Below are positions 28,091-35,811 of a stretch of 64,000 nucleotides of DNA, in pieces. Origin of the DNA: an uncultured Cyclobacteriaceae bacterium (lineage in GTDB: Bacteria > Bacteroidota > Bacteroidia > Cytophagales > Cyclobacteriaceae); contig CALSPM010000005.1 in NCBI GenBank assembly GCA_943788235.1, positions 451,001 to 515,000 of the forward strand, read 5' to 3'. The notes beneath the pieces are model-generated. The model saw nothing but the letters and a program-made list of their open reading frames with translations. It ran no database searches and was not told the origin of the DNA. The translations under genes were made by a program, and so were the position numbers. Within the stretch, counting starts at the first letter, position 1; each line of letters opens with the position of its first letter.

Positions 28091-28469
28091 GTAGTAGGTT
28101 TATTTTTTGAATGAAAGGGTCGTAGGCTTCAAAAAAACTAATAGGTATTTTTTGCTTTAACTTTTCCAACAATATACAGGTGTTTAAACTGATTATGGTG
28201 TGCTCTTGAGTATTTTGCAGGACTTGATTCAAGATTTTACTCAATCCATTGATACGATGCCCCGATTCAAAAGTTAAAATGATTAAGCAATCAGGATTTT
28301 CAGATATGAATTGGGAGGCCAACTCAAAAAATAAAGTATCAGAGAAGGCATCTAAATGAAAGTAGTCCAGGGTATTTGTTAATTTTGAGAGCGCTTGAAT
28401 GATGGGACTGTGATAACTTCCCATAGGAAGCTCATCGGTTGACTCATAAATCAATACTGATCTCATCAT
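28077..28469 (-). CDS. Small cytoplasmic protein, function unknown
   Basis: I do not recognise this 130-residue protein. It is neutral, has no signal peptide or membrane helix, and predicts as alternating strands and helices, which could be a small alpha/beta fold. It starts only 32 bp from the divergent murF. It overlaps the nitrilase gene tail to tail. The open frame is in a plausible place and codon use resembles its neighbours, but a shadow frame cannot be fully excluded. Confidence 0.55.
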   Translation of the reverse strand: MMRSVLIYESTDELPMGSYHSPIIQALSKLTNTLDYFHLDAFSDTLFFELASQFISENPDCLIILTFESGHRINGLSKILNQVLQNTQEHTIISLNTCILLEKLKQKIPISFFEAYDPFIQKINLLLKEN

Positions 28470-28489
28470 AATAATTGTTTAATGCAATT

Positions 28490-28497
28490 TATATTTG
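28490..28497 (+). promoter_or_regulatory. Promoter -7 element of murF
   Basis: TATATTTG matches TAnnTTTG and ends 4 bp before the murF ATG at 28502. No TTTG lies at 19-21 bp upstream. The closeness to the start codon predicts a leaderless message. Confidence 0.35.
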
Positions 28498-28501
28498 ATC
28501 C

Positions 28502-29773
28502 ATGGAAAAATTCATAGAATATCTGTATTCCAAGTTTTTATTATGTAGCAGCGTATCTATTGACAGTCGCACCGTAGCTGAAGGAGCGCTGTTTTTTGGA
28601 CTTAATGGTCCAAATTTTAAAGGGAGTAAATATGCTGCGGCTGCCTTAGAGAAAGGAGCATCTTTTGCGGTTATAGATGATCCTGATGAGGCTAATGATC
28701 CAAAAATTATTTATTGTGAAGATCCATTAAAAGGCCTACAGGATCTTGCGAAGTTTCATCGTGCATTTTATAAAAAATCATTAATTGCTTTGACTGGTTC
28801 TAATGGAAAAACCACGACTAAGGAGTTAATGTTTCAAGTATTAAGTAAAAAATACATTACCCATGCTACCAAGGGAAATTTAAACAATCGCATTGGCGTA
28901 CCGTTGACCCTGTTGGGAATTACTCCACAGACCCAAATGGTAATCATCGAGATGGGAGCGAATCACGTGGGTGAAATCAATGAATTATGTCAGATGGCTC
29001 AACCGACCCATGGATTAATCACCAATATTGGATATGCCCACACAGCTACTTTTGGTGGATTTGAAGGAGTCGTCAGAGGGAAGAGTGAGTTGTTTGAATA
29101 CCTGCGAACTTCCCATGGATTGCCATTTATAAACATAGAAGATAAAGTACTGGCCAATATGACTAAAAGATTTAAAGAGAAGATTACGTATCCCAGTACT
29201 GATATGGTGTTCGTTGCTGCTCAGCCCATGGTATCTTACGAAAGGGCTGAAGTGACTCATCAGACTCATCTTCTCGGTGCATACAACTACATGAATTTAG
29301 CGGCAGCCTATGCCGTAGGTACTTACTTTGAAGTTGAAGAGGAATCAATAATTGATGCCGTAAATAACTACCAGTCGGATAATATGCGATCTCAATTGTT
29401 ATTAAAAGGAACGAATCAGATACTCCTTGATGCGTACAACGCAAATCCTGATTCCATGCGGGTAGCATTGAGAAGCTTAGAATCATTTGAGGGGGATAAA
29501 GTTGCGATTTTAGGAGATATGAATGAGTTAGAAGATAGTGCAGCGGCGCATTTTCAATTACTCCAAGAAGCAGATCAAATGGGATTGAGAATGATCATCA
29601 CGGTAGGACCCCAGATGGCCTTGATCAAGGGCCGTTTTCCAGAAGTTAAATGGTTCGGCACTGCAACAGAGGTTACTCATTTTGTCCGAGAGATGTCCTT
29701 TGAGCATACTACCGTTTTACTAAAGGCATCAAGATCGATCGAATTGGAGGGGGTTGTCTCATCTTTTAATTAA
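28502..29773 (+). CDS. murF: UDP-MurNAc-tripeptide-D-Ala-D-Ala ligase
   Basis: The 423-residue Mur ligase has the N-terminal substrate domain (SIDSRTV near residue 20), the ATP-binding P-loop TGSNGKTTT near 97 and the EMGANHVGEI motif near 149. DAYNANPDSM, near 310, is the MurF signature. It adds D-Ala-D-Ala to UDP-MurNAc-tripeptide, completing the cytoplasmic peptidoglycan precursor. The start fits the alignment of the family N-terminus. It is followed after 5 bp by a DUF2461 gene. Confidence 0.96.
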   Translation: MEKFIEYLYSKFLLCSSVSIDSRTVAEGALFFGLNGPNFKGSKYAAAALEKGASFAVIDDPDEANDPKIIYCEDPLKGLQDLAKFHRAFYKKSLIALTGSNGKTTTKELMFQVLSKKYITHATKGNLNNRIGVPLTLLGITPQTQMVIIEMGANHVGEINELCQMAQPTHGLITNIGYAHTATFGGFEGVVRGKSELFEYLRTSHGLPFINIEDKVLANMTKRFKEKITYPSTDMVFVAAQPMVSYERAEVTHQTHLLGAYNYMNLAAAYAVGTYFEVEEESIIDAVNNYQSDNMRSQLLLKGTNQILLDAYNANPDSMRVALRSLESFEGDKVAILGDMNELEDSAAAHFQLLQEADQMGLRMIITVGPQMALIKGRFPEVKWFGTATEVTHFVREMSFEHTTVLLKASRSIELEGVVSSFN

Positions 29774-29778
29774 ACAAT

Positions 29779-30429
29779 ATGGAACAAGTTTTTCAATTTT
29801 TAAAAAAACTAAAGGAGCACAACAATCGTGAATGGATGCAAGACCATAGAGATCTTTATCTGGAATGCAAGACGGGGGTTACTGAGCTGATCCTACAATT
29901 GATCAATGGAATTAGTCAGTTTGATTCGGGGATCGCAAGCTTACAGCCCAAAGATTGCCTATTTCGCATCAATCGAGATATTCGATTTAGTAACAATAAA
30001 GACCCTTATAAAACCAATTTTGGAGCTGCGATTACTGCAGGGGGAAGAAAAACAGGAAATCCTTCCTATTACCTACATATTGCTCCTGATAAATCATTTT
30101 TTGCGGGAGGGATGTACATGCCCAGTCCGGATAAGCTCAAAAAAATTAGGCAAGAGATTGATTACAATGCTTTGGCACTTAAGGCAATCACATCGGAAGT
30201 CTCTTTTTTTAAAACCTTTGGACCCATTACAGGCCAGGCTTTAAAGACCAGTCCAAAGGGCTACACTTCAGATCATCCAGAGATTGCATTATTGAGATTA
30301 AAATCCTTTTTGGTGAAAAAGGACCTAACCGACCATTCCTTTCATTCATCCCATCATTTGTCTCGATTGATTACTTTGGGTGAGATGATTCATCCCTTTA
30401 ACAAGTATTTAGAGATTGCTATCAGTTAG
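29779..30429 (+). CDS. DUF2461 family protein (TIGR02453)
   Basis: The 216-residue protein matches the TIGR02453/DUF2461 pattern. It starts with FLKKLKEHNNREWM, has the FRINRDIRFSNNKDPYKTNF segment (residues 62-81) and a GGMYMPSPD region. No biochemical function is established for the family. It lies 5 bp after murF and is probably co-transcribed. Confidence 0.88.
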   Translation: MEQVFQFLKKLKEHNNREWMQDHRDLYLECKTGVTELILQLINGISQFDSGIASLQPKDCLFRINRDIRFSNNKDPYKTNFGAAITAGGRKTGNPSYYLHIAPDKSFFAGGMYMPSPDKLKKIRQEIDYNALALKAITSEVSFFKTFGPITGQALKTSPKGYTSDHPEIALLRLKSFLVKKDLTDHSFHSSHHLSRLITLGEMIHPFNKYLEIAIS

Positions 30430-30450
30430 TGTAAAATAAATTCACATTTG

Positions 30451-30481
30451 TTTGCAATAAATGATAACTCAGTTAATTTTG
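30451..30481 (+). promoter_or_regulatory. Promoter of tRNA-Val
   Basis: TTTG at 30451-30454, 19 bp spacing and TAATTTTG at 30474-30481 make a perfect match to the Bacteroidota promoter consensus. Transcription would begin around 30486, about 9 nt before the mature tRNA. Confidence 0.75.
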
Positions 30482-30494
30482 TAGTCCATTTTTA

Positions 30495-30569
30495 GGGCGC
30501 TTAGCTCAGTTGGTTCAGAGCACCTCGTTTACACCGAGGGGGTCGGGGGTTCGAATCCCTCAGCGCCCA
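30495..30569 (+). tRNA. tRNA-Val, anticodon TAC
   Basis: The 75 nt cloverleaf folds fully. The acceptor GGGCGCT pairs with AGCGCCC, the D arm has GCTC/GAGC, and the anticodon arm CCTCG/CGAGG encloses loop TTTACAC, which has anticodon TAC. The T arm has loop TTCGAAT, and the discriminator base is A. The CCA end is not encoded. Confidence 0.97.
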
Positions 30570-30742
30570 CATCTTCTAATGAGTTTACCATTTTATCTTT
30601 CAATATTGATGATAGTATGTTGCCAATGTATTACATCTTTTCATCCATAACCTTTATATTATTATTTTAATGTTAATATAAAATTAAGAGCCAATTATCT
30701 GAATATAAACTACTTAAATAGTTATTTATCAATGTTTTAGAT
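30570..30742. other. Gene-poor AT-rich stretch after tRNA-Val
   Basis: I see no coding frame of significance, no tRNA remnant and no direct repeat of the tRNA 3' end here. It belongs to a 950 bp region of degraded sequence between the tRNA and the LacI regulator. Confidence 0.5.
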
Positions 30743-30773
30743 GAAAAAAAGGGATGGTTTTTATGTCATCCCT
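30743..30773 (-). terminator. Rho-independent terminator, minus strand
   Basis: On the minus strand AGGGATG and CATCCCT form a 7 bp stem around a 10 nt loop, followed by seven consecutive T. This fits the end of a minus-strand transcription unit containing the small frame at 30821 and the regulator remnant at 31007. Confidence 0.65.
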
Positions 30774-30820
30774 ATTGATTTTCTCACTTTTATTTATTTA
30801 GCAAAGGTTTAAGATAATCC

Positions 30821-30931
30821 CTACTTTTGAATTATGTCAATCAGTGATAGAAAGGTGTTGTAATCATTGTTAATTAGGTTTTCAACCTCTTTTGAAGACT
30901 TATAATCATTGAATTCCTTTTCTTCTTTCAT
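30821..30931 (-). CDS. Possible small protein, 36 residues
   Basis: An ATG-initiated frame encodes a highly charged, helix-forming 36-residue peptide (MKEEKEFNDYKSSKEVE at its start). It is not similar to anything I recognise. Support comes from position: it lies on the same strand as, and just downstream of, an XRE-type regulator remnant and upstream of a convincing terminator. It could equally be the tail of a degraded larger gene. Confidence 0.3.
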   Translation of the reverse strand: MKEEKEFNDYKSSKEVENLINNDYNTFLSLIDIIQK

Positions 30932-31006
30932 CTTTTCCTTTAAGTGTTTTTAAGGCATTATTATCCATACATTTAAGTTTAACATATCTAACTTACAAAA
31001 CTATTT

Positions 31007-31168
31007 TTAAGTTATTTCATCCCAATTACTAACTAAGTATTTTACTGAATCTGAAACTTCAACTTTACATTTAATAGTTTTAGCAATTTTTAATGCCAGG
31101 ACGGTGGATGGAATGTAGATACCATTTTCAATAGTATAATTACTCTTTCTCGATACTTCTGCAAACAC
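31007..31168 (-). pseudogene. Truncated XRE-type helix-turn-helix regulator
   Basis: The minus strand encodes a 53-residue frame ending at 31007. It matches the Cro/CI-type helix-turn-helix pattern from the second helix onward: FAEVSRKSNYTIENG, then IYIPSTVLALKIAK and TIKCKVE. The expected first 12-18 residues are missing, and the frame meets a stop codon at 31178-31180. A 5' truncation at about 31170, where a plus-strand FG-GAP remnant begins, is the simplest explanation. A GTG at 31166-31168 could in principle start a short protein, but it would lack the first helix of the fold. Confidence 0.7.
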
Positions 31169-31181
31169 TGGTATTCCTTAA

Positions 31182-31487
31182 CCTTTTCAAGCCCAGATGA
31201 GTCCTATCAATGATTTTTGGTTTGGCGATCTAAATAGGGATACTTATACGGATATTGTGATGGTTTCTAATGACAAAAATGGTTCTAGTCCTATTGGCTC
31301 ATATAATGCAAATACAGGAGGTATTTTGTTTGGATCTTCCGAGGTAGGTCTTTTTCAGAGTTTCGAGTTTTTCCAGAGTCAGTGTCACCTGAGCGATAAT
31401 AGAATTCTTCTCCTTGATGATGAGCAATGGGTTTTGATTCCCAACGCAGGCAACTTAACCATTGCTCTTTTGAAAATAGGGCAGTAA
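31182..31487 (+). pseudogene. Orphan C-terminal fragment of an FG-GAP/CRTAC1-type protein
   Basis: The frame encodes about 101 residues. They correspond to the last propeller blade and C-terminal tail of the three large FG-GAP proteins downstream: PFQAQMSPINDFWFGDLN here compares with PYQFQLFPIYDFLLEDFN at the end of the first one. Then follow the calcium-loop DLNRDTYTDIV and an IGSYNANTGGILFG segment. Homology extends upstream of the first ATG (31197) to a TAA at 31179-31181, where relatives have Leu. Roughly 1,000 N-terminal residues, the signal peptide and a promoter are absent, so this is a remnant of a fourth copy. A short internal start cannot make a functional protein. Confidence 0.75.
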
Positions 31488-31520
31488 TTGATTTTTGGAA
31501 TGTTAGGTGGATGTAAGAAG

Positions 31521-32558
31521 TCAGTTGACTTTGGAACTTTCTCTTCGAATTACTTTGGTTTTAATAATCACCGTTTCCTCGCTGACTTTTGATGTGGCAC
31601 TGATTTTAGAAAAAAGTAGCTGAGCTGCCTTCATACCCATTTCAAAACCGGGTTGATCTACGGTAGAGATTGAGGGCTCATAGAGCATTGAAATGGCCCA
31701 ATTACTAAATCCAATTACTTTCAGTTCTTCAGGAACCCTTAAGTTTTGTTTTTTGGCCACTTTAATTAAACCGGTGGCGAGCATATCAGTAGTAGCAAAG
31801 ACACCATCTAATTGGGGATATTTTTTCAATAGTTTTTCTGAGCAAACCATGCCCAATTGTTCTCCCTCAATTATTTTTTCATTAAAAATAATCAAATCGG
31901 TATTCAAATTAGATTTAGATTCGTTTATTGCTTTTTGGTAGCCTTGTACACGCTGCAAATTAATTACATTTCGAGGGCCTGAGATACATGCAATTTGGGA
32001 AGCACCTGCTTCCAAGAGATGTTTGGTTGCCATATAGCCCGCATGGATGTCATCAATAATTACTTTTGAAACTTTTAGATTTGGAGGAGCGATATCAACA
32101 AAAACCAAAGGGATTTTTCTTTCAATTAATTCATTTACATAATCATCAGAAGTACCGTCACTTTGGTAGGACATAATGATACCATCAGTACCTCCATTTA
32201 GGAGATTTTTAATTTCATTAATTTCTTTATGTAAATCGTAATTAGTAGGGAGAATCAAGCAACGGTAACCATGCTTTTGGGCTTCTCTTTGAACACCTAG
32301 AAGTATCTTTCCAAAAAATTCGTGAACTACTATTTTTGGCAGTAGTATGCAAATAGTGTGGGTTTTTTTCTTTTGTAAGCTGCGTGCTGCATAGTTGGGT
32401 TGATAATTATGCTTTACAGCATATTCTTTAATTTTTTTTTTTGTAGATGATTTAACAACAGAACTATCCGATAACGCACGGGATACGGTAGAAGGATTAA
32501 TTTTTAAGGCCTTTGCAATGTCTGTTATCGTGATCTGGTTATATCTATTTTGTTCCAT
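31521..32558 (-). CDS. LacI-family transcriptional regulator
   Basis: The 345-residue protein has an N-terminal helix-turn-helix (ITITDIAKALKINPSTVSRAL, split as a short recognition segment near residues 9-29) and a hinge with YQPNYAARSL. A periplasmic-binding-like effector domain follows (IPLVFVDIAP, VFATTDMLATG, VIGFSNWAISM). The start at 32558 is chosen over 32585 because it places the helix-turn-helix at the usual distance from the N-terminus. It is divergent from susC, with two palindromic operator-like sites between them. The natural reading is a sugar-responsive repressor of susCD and itself. Confidence 0.9.
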   Translation of the reverse strand: MEQNRYNQITITDIAKALKINPSTVSRALSDSSVVKSSTKKKIKEYAVKHNYQPNYAARSLQKKKTHTICILLPKIVVHEFFGKILLGVQREAQKHGYRCLILPTNYDLHKEINEIKNLLNGGTDGIIMSYQSDGTSDDYVNELIERKIPLVFVDIAPPNLKVSKVIIDDIHAGYMATKHLLEAGASQIACISGPRNVINLQRVQGYQKAINESKSNLNTDLIIFNEKIIEGEQLGMVCSEKLLKKYPQLDGVFATTDMLATGLIKVAKKQNLRVPEELKVIGFSNWAISMLYEPSISTVDQPGFEMGMKAAQLLFSKISATSKVSEETVIIKTKVIRRESSKVN

Positions 32559-32672
32559 GTTTAGTGATAGGATCAAATTGAACATCTCATCATATTCCCA
32601 ATTTGCAATTTAAACTATGAAAAATGTACTTTAAGGTTGAACAAGTTACATGAACAAGTTAATAAATCATTA

Positions 32673-32703
32673 AAAATTTAATATAAAATAATAGTAGTGC
32701 AAA
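32673..32703 (-). promoter_or_regulatory. Promoter candidate for the LacI regulator
   Basis: On the minus strand TTTG (32700-32703), a 19 bp spacer and TAAATTTT (32673-32680) match the Bacteroidota promoter with one change in the last base of the -7 element. It lies next to the first operator at 32712, consistent with autoregulation. Confidence 0.4.
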
Positions 32704-32711
32704 GAAATAAT

Positions 32712-32723
32712 GCAAACGTTTGT
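32712..32723. promoter_or_regulatory. LacI-type operator 1
   Basis: GCAAACGTTTGT is a near-perfect palindrome around a central CG, the form bound by LacI-family proteins. Its mirror copy occurs 31 bp further on. It lies between the LacI gene and susC. Confidence 0.7.
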
Positions 32724-32742
32724 ATAATAATTATATAAAAAA

Positions 32743-32754
32743 ACAAACGTTTGC
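32743..32754. promoter_or_regulatory. LacI-type operator 2
   Basis: ACAAACGTTTGC is the exact reverse complement of operator 1. The centres are 31 bp apart, about three helical turns, so both lie on the same face of the DNA, which favours cooperative binding or a small loop. Confidence 0.7.
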
Positions 32755-32867
32755 ATAAAAATTAAATAAAAAATCTCTTTTATAAGGACTTAATATTATT
32801 TAAAATGCATCGTTGGAAGCTTAGATTAATCTACGAATTCCCAATTTTAACTTAAATAAATACAAAC

Positions 32868-35804
32868 ATGAAGAAGAAAATTTTGCTTTTAAGCACTTCC
32901 TTATTTCTGTGTATTGCGTCTGCTTGGGCTCAAAGAACAGTTTCAGGTAAAGTGACTTCGAGTGATGACGAGTCGGCAATTCCAGGGGTCAATGTGGTCC
33001 TTAAAGGAACGAGTTCCGGTACTATCACTGATTTTGACGGTAACTATCGAATAGAGGTACCTGAAGCAGGTGGAACATTAGTTTTCACTTTTATTGGTTT
33101 ACTTTCTCAAGAAACGGTTATCGGTTCCCGGTCAATAATAGACGCGAGTATGGAATCTGATTTGGCAGAACTAGACGAGATTGTCGTGACGGGTTATGGA
33201 ACCCAAGAAAAGAAAGAAGTGACTAGCGCCGTGACCAGTGTTAAGGCCAAAGACTTTAACAAAGGTATGGTGAACGATCCCGTTCAGCTTATTCAGGGTA
33301 AAGTAGGCGGATTGACGGTGGCAAGACCAGGGGGTGATCCCAATGGGAACTACACCTTAAGATTAAGAGGAGTTTCTACTTTTGGTGCCAATGCTTCCCC
33401 ACTTATTGTAATTGACGGAGTGATCGGTGGATCTTTGAATACAGTAGATCCCAATGATATAGCTTCTATGGATGTTTTGAAAGATGGTTCTGCTGCCGCG
33501 ATTTATGGATCGAGAGGATCTGCCGGGGTTATCATTATTACTACCAAAACGGGAGAATCCGGTAAAACTGCCATCAATTATAATGGATCTGTTGCATTCG
33601 AGAGCGTTGCTAACAGCATTGAATTCATGGATGCTGATGAGTACAAAGCCCTTCCTGGAGCTGTAGACTTAGGTGGAAGTACCGATTGGTTGGATGAAGT
33701 TACAGAAACTGGTGTTTCTCAAATTCACAATATATCTATGTCAGGAGGAGCCAAAAGTACAACCTACAGAGCTTCCATTAATGTAAGAGACGTGACCGGT
33801 GTTGGAATGAATTCTGGCTTTAATCAGCTTAATGCTAGATTAAATTTATCTCAAAAGGCGTTAAATGACCGTATGAAAATCAATGTGAATATTTCTGCCA
33901 CATCCAAAGACTCTGAATATGGATTTACAGAATCGTTCCGATACGCCATCGCAGCCAATCCAACTATGCCAGTATATGCTGATGCCTCTGGCGGAGGAAT
34001 CACTGGTGGTGCGGCGACAGGTGGATATGCTGAACGAGATATTTTTGATTTTTACAATCCAGTTTCTATTTCTGATCAAAACATCAATCAGGGTACAGAT
34101 TTGAGACTATTGGGAAGTGCAAAGGTTGACTATGATTTTAGTGATTTGGTAGATGGCCTTAGCGCTGCTGTTTTTTATTCTGAACAGCGAACTACTGATG
34201 AGCGAGCACAGTACTTCAAAAAATCTGCCTATTTCGTAAACGGACGAAACGGAGTAGCCAGTCGTAATTGGGCAGGTACGGAAAATAAACTTTTTGAATC
34301 TACCTTTAACTATAATAAAGCTTTTGGTGGAAATGATTTAACTGTTTTAGCAGGATATTCATACCAAGAATTTTTCAATGAAGGTTTTGGAATGGGAGGG
34401 TCTAACTTTCTGACAGATGCTTTTACATATAACAATATGGGTGCATCTCTTGATTTTCCAAACGGCCTTGGTAATGCTAATAGCTATGCTAATTCCAATA
34501 AGTTGATTGCATTTTTTGGTCGAGTGAACTTAAATATATCAGATAACTATTTTGTATCTGCTAGTGTTCGACAAGAAGGTTCGACAAGGTTTGGAGAAGA
34601 AAACAAATGGGGACTCTTCCCAGCGGTCAGTGCAGGAGCCAACTTGAATAATATTCTTAGTTTGAGTGGTGTAGACCAATTAAAGCTGAGAGCCAGTTTT
34701 GGAATTACAGGTGCACAGCCAGGTGAAAGTTATCTATCTAAAAGACGATATGGACCTAGTGGTAGCTTCTTTTATGGAGGTGCTTTTGTACCAAGTTACG
34801 GACCACAAAGTAATCCTAATCCTGATTTGAAATGGGAAGAAAAAGCAGAAATTGATGTGGGTCTTGATTTCTCCGTGATGAACGGTAAGCTCTCTGGTAG
34901 TTTTGACTGGTATCAGCGGACGACCTCAGATTTACTTTTTTTGATTGACGTACCTGTTCCTCCAAATTTATATAATCAAACTTGGAAAAACGTAGGTGAG
35001 ATGACCAATTCAGGAATAGAAATTACCTTGAATTATCAAGTGGTTGATAATGGCTCTTTTTCTTACAACACAGGTATCAACTTTGCAACCTTTAAAACCA
35101 TTATAGATAAGTTAGAGGTTTCTCCATTGTATCAAGGTGCTATGGGATCTCCAGGGCAAAGTGCCGTAAATTTGGCTCGCGTAGCCGTTGGTGAGGAGTT
35201 AGGTCAGCTTTGGTTGCCTGTTTATAACGGACCTGATGCGACTACTGGTGCACCTACGATGAAAGATTTAAACGGAGATGGCACCTTTTGTGATTGTAAT
35301 GATGATAAGCAGGTAGTAGGAAATGGATTACCTGATTTTACTGTAGGATGGAACAATAGTTTAACCTTTGGTAATTTTGATTTAAATGTATTCTTTCGAG
35401 GAGCTTTCGGACATGATGTACTCAACTCATTCAGAGGATTCTATGAAAATTATAGTCCTACTGTCATCAGTAACTGGAATGTAGTTAAAGGTTCTGATTT
35501 AGACCCAAATTTAACGGATGCTGCAGTTAATGATACACATGTTGAGTCTGCAGATTTCCTAAAATTGGATAATGCAACCTTGGGTTATACTTTGCCGGTT
35601 GGTAGTAACAATGCCGGATTTAGAAGTTTGAGAATCTTCGTAGCTGTTCAAAATGCATTTGTGCTGACGGGTTACACAGGAATTGATCCTGAGGTAAGAT
35701 ATATAGATATTGAAGGGGATAATGCTTTGGCTCCAGGTATTGAAAGAAGAAATACCTATTTCACAACAAGAACTGTTTCGGCAGGGATCAATATTGGTTT
35801 TTAA
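32868..35804 (+). CDS. SusC-like TonB-dependent outer-membrane transporter
   Basis: The 978-residue protein has a signal peptide ending near AWAQ (residue 22) and a carboxypeptidase-like domain (GKVTSSDDESAIPGVNVVLKG region, about 24-100). Next come the SusC linker DEIVVTGYGTQEKKEV, a plug domain and a beta-barrel that ends in Phe, as outer-membrane barrels do. SusC proteins import oligosaccharides with energy from TonB. It starts 114 bp after operator 2 and is followed 7 bp later by its SusD partner. The ligand cannot be read directly. Neighbouring genes point to alpha-glucan or xylose-containing sugars. Confidence 0.95.
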   Translation: MKKKILLLSTSLFLCIASAWAQRTVSGKVTSSDDESAIPGVNVVLKGTSSGTITDFDGNYRIEVPEAGGTLVFTFIGLLSQETVIGSRSIIDASMESDLAELDEIVVTGYGTQEKKEVTSAVTSVKAKDFNKGMVNDPVQLIQGKVGGLTVARPGGDPNGNYTLRLRGVSTFGANASPLIVIDGVIGGSLNTVDPNDIASMDVLKDGSAAAIYGSRGSAGVIIITTKTGESGKTAINYNGSVAFESVANSIEFMDADEYKALPGAVDLGGSTDWLDEVTETGVSQIHNISMSGGAKSTTYRASINVRDVTGVGMNSGFNQLNARLNLSQKALNDRMKINVNISATSKDSEYGFTESFRYAIAANPTMPVYADASGGGITGGAATGGYAERDIFDFYNPVSISDQNINQGTDLRLLGSAKVDYDFSDLVDGLSAAVFYSEQRTTDERAQYFKKSAYFVNGRNGVASRNWAGTENKLFESTFNYNKAFGGNDLTVLAGYSYQEFFNEGFGMGGSNFLTDAFTYNNMGASLDFPNGLGNANSYANSNKLIAFFGRVNLNISDNYFVSASVRQEGSTRFGEENKWGLFPAVSAGANLNNILSLSGVDQLKLRASFGITGAQPGESYLSKRRYGPSGSFFYGGAFVPSYGPQSNPNPDLKWEEKAEIDVGLDFSVMNGKLSGSFDWYQRTTSDLLFLIDVPVPPNLYNQTWKNVGEMTNSGIEITLNYQVVDNGSFSYNTGINFATFKTIIDKLEVSPLYQGAMGSPGQSAVNLARVAVGEELGQLWLPVYNGPDATTGAPTMKDLNGDGTFCDCNDDKQVVGNGLPDFTVGWNNSLTFGNFDLNVFFRGAFGHDVLNSFRGFYENYSPTVISNWNVVKGSDLDPNLTDAAVNDTHVESADFLKLDNATLGYTLPVGSNNAGFRSLRIFVAVQNAFVLTGYTGIDPEVRYIDIEGDNALAPGIERRNTYFTTRTVSAGINIGF

Positions 35805-35811
35805 TTGAAAC

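Noticed and set aside
29184..29486. 100-codon minus-strand frame inside murF
   Set aside because: It overlaps the confirmed MurF coding region and shows no recognisable protein features.
31197..31487. 96-codon frame starting with ATG as a stand-alone gene
   Set aside because: Its homology continues upstream of the ATG, past the frame, to a stop codon, so it is a fragment of a larger gene.
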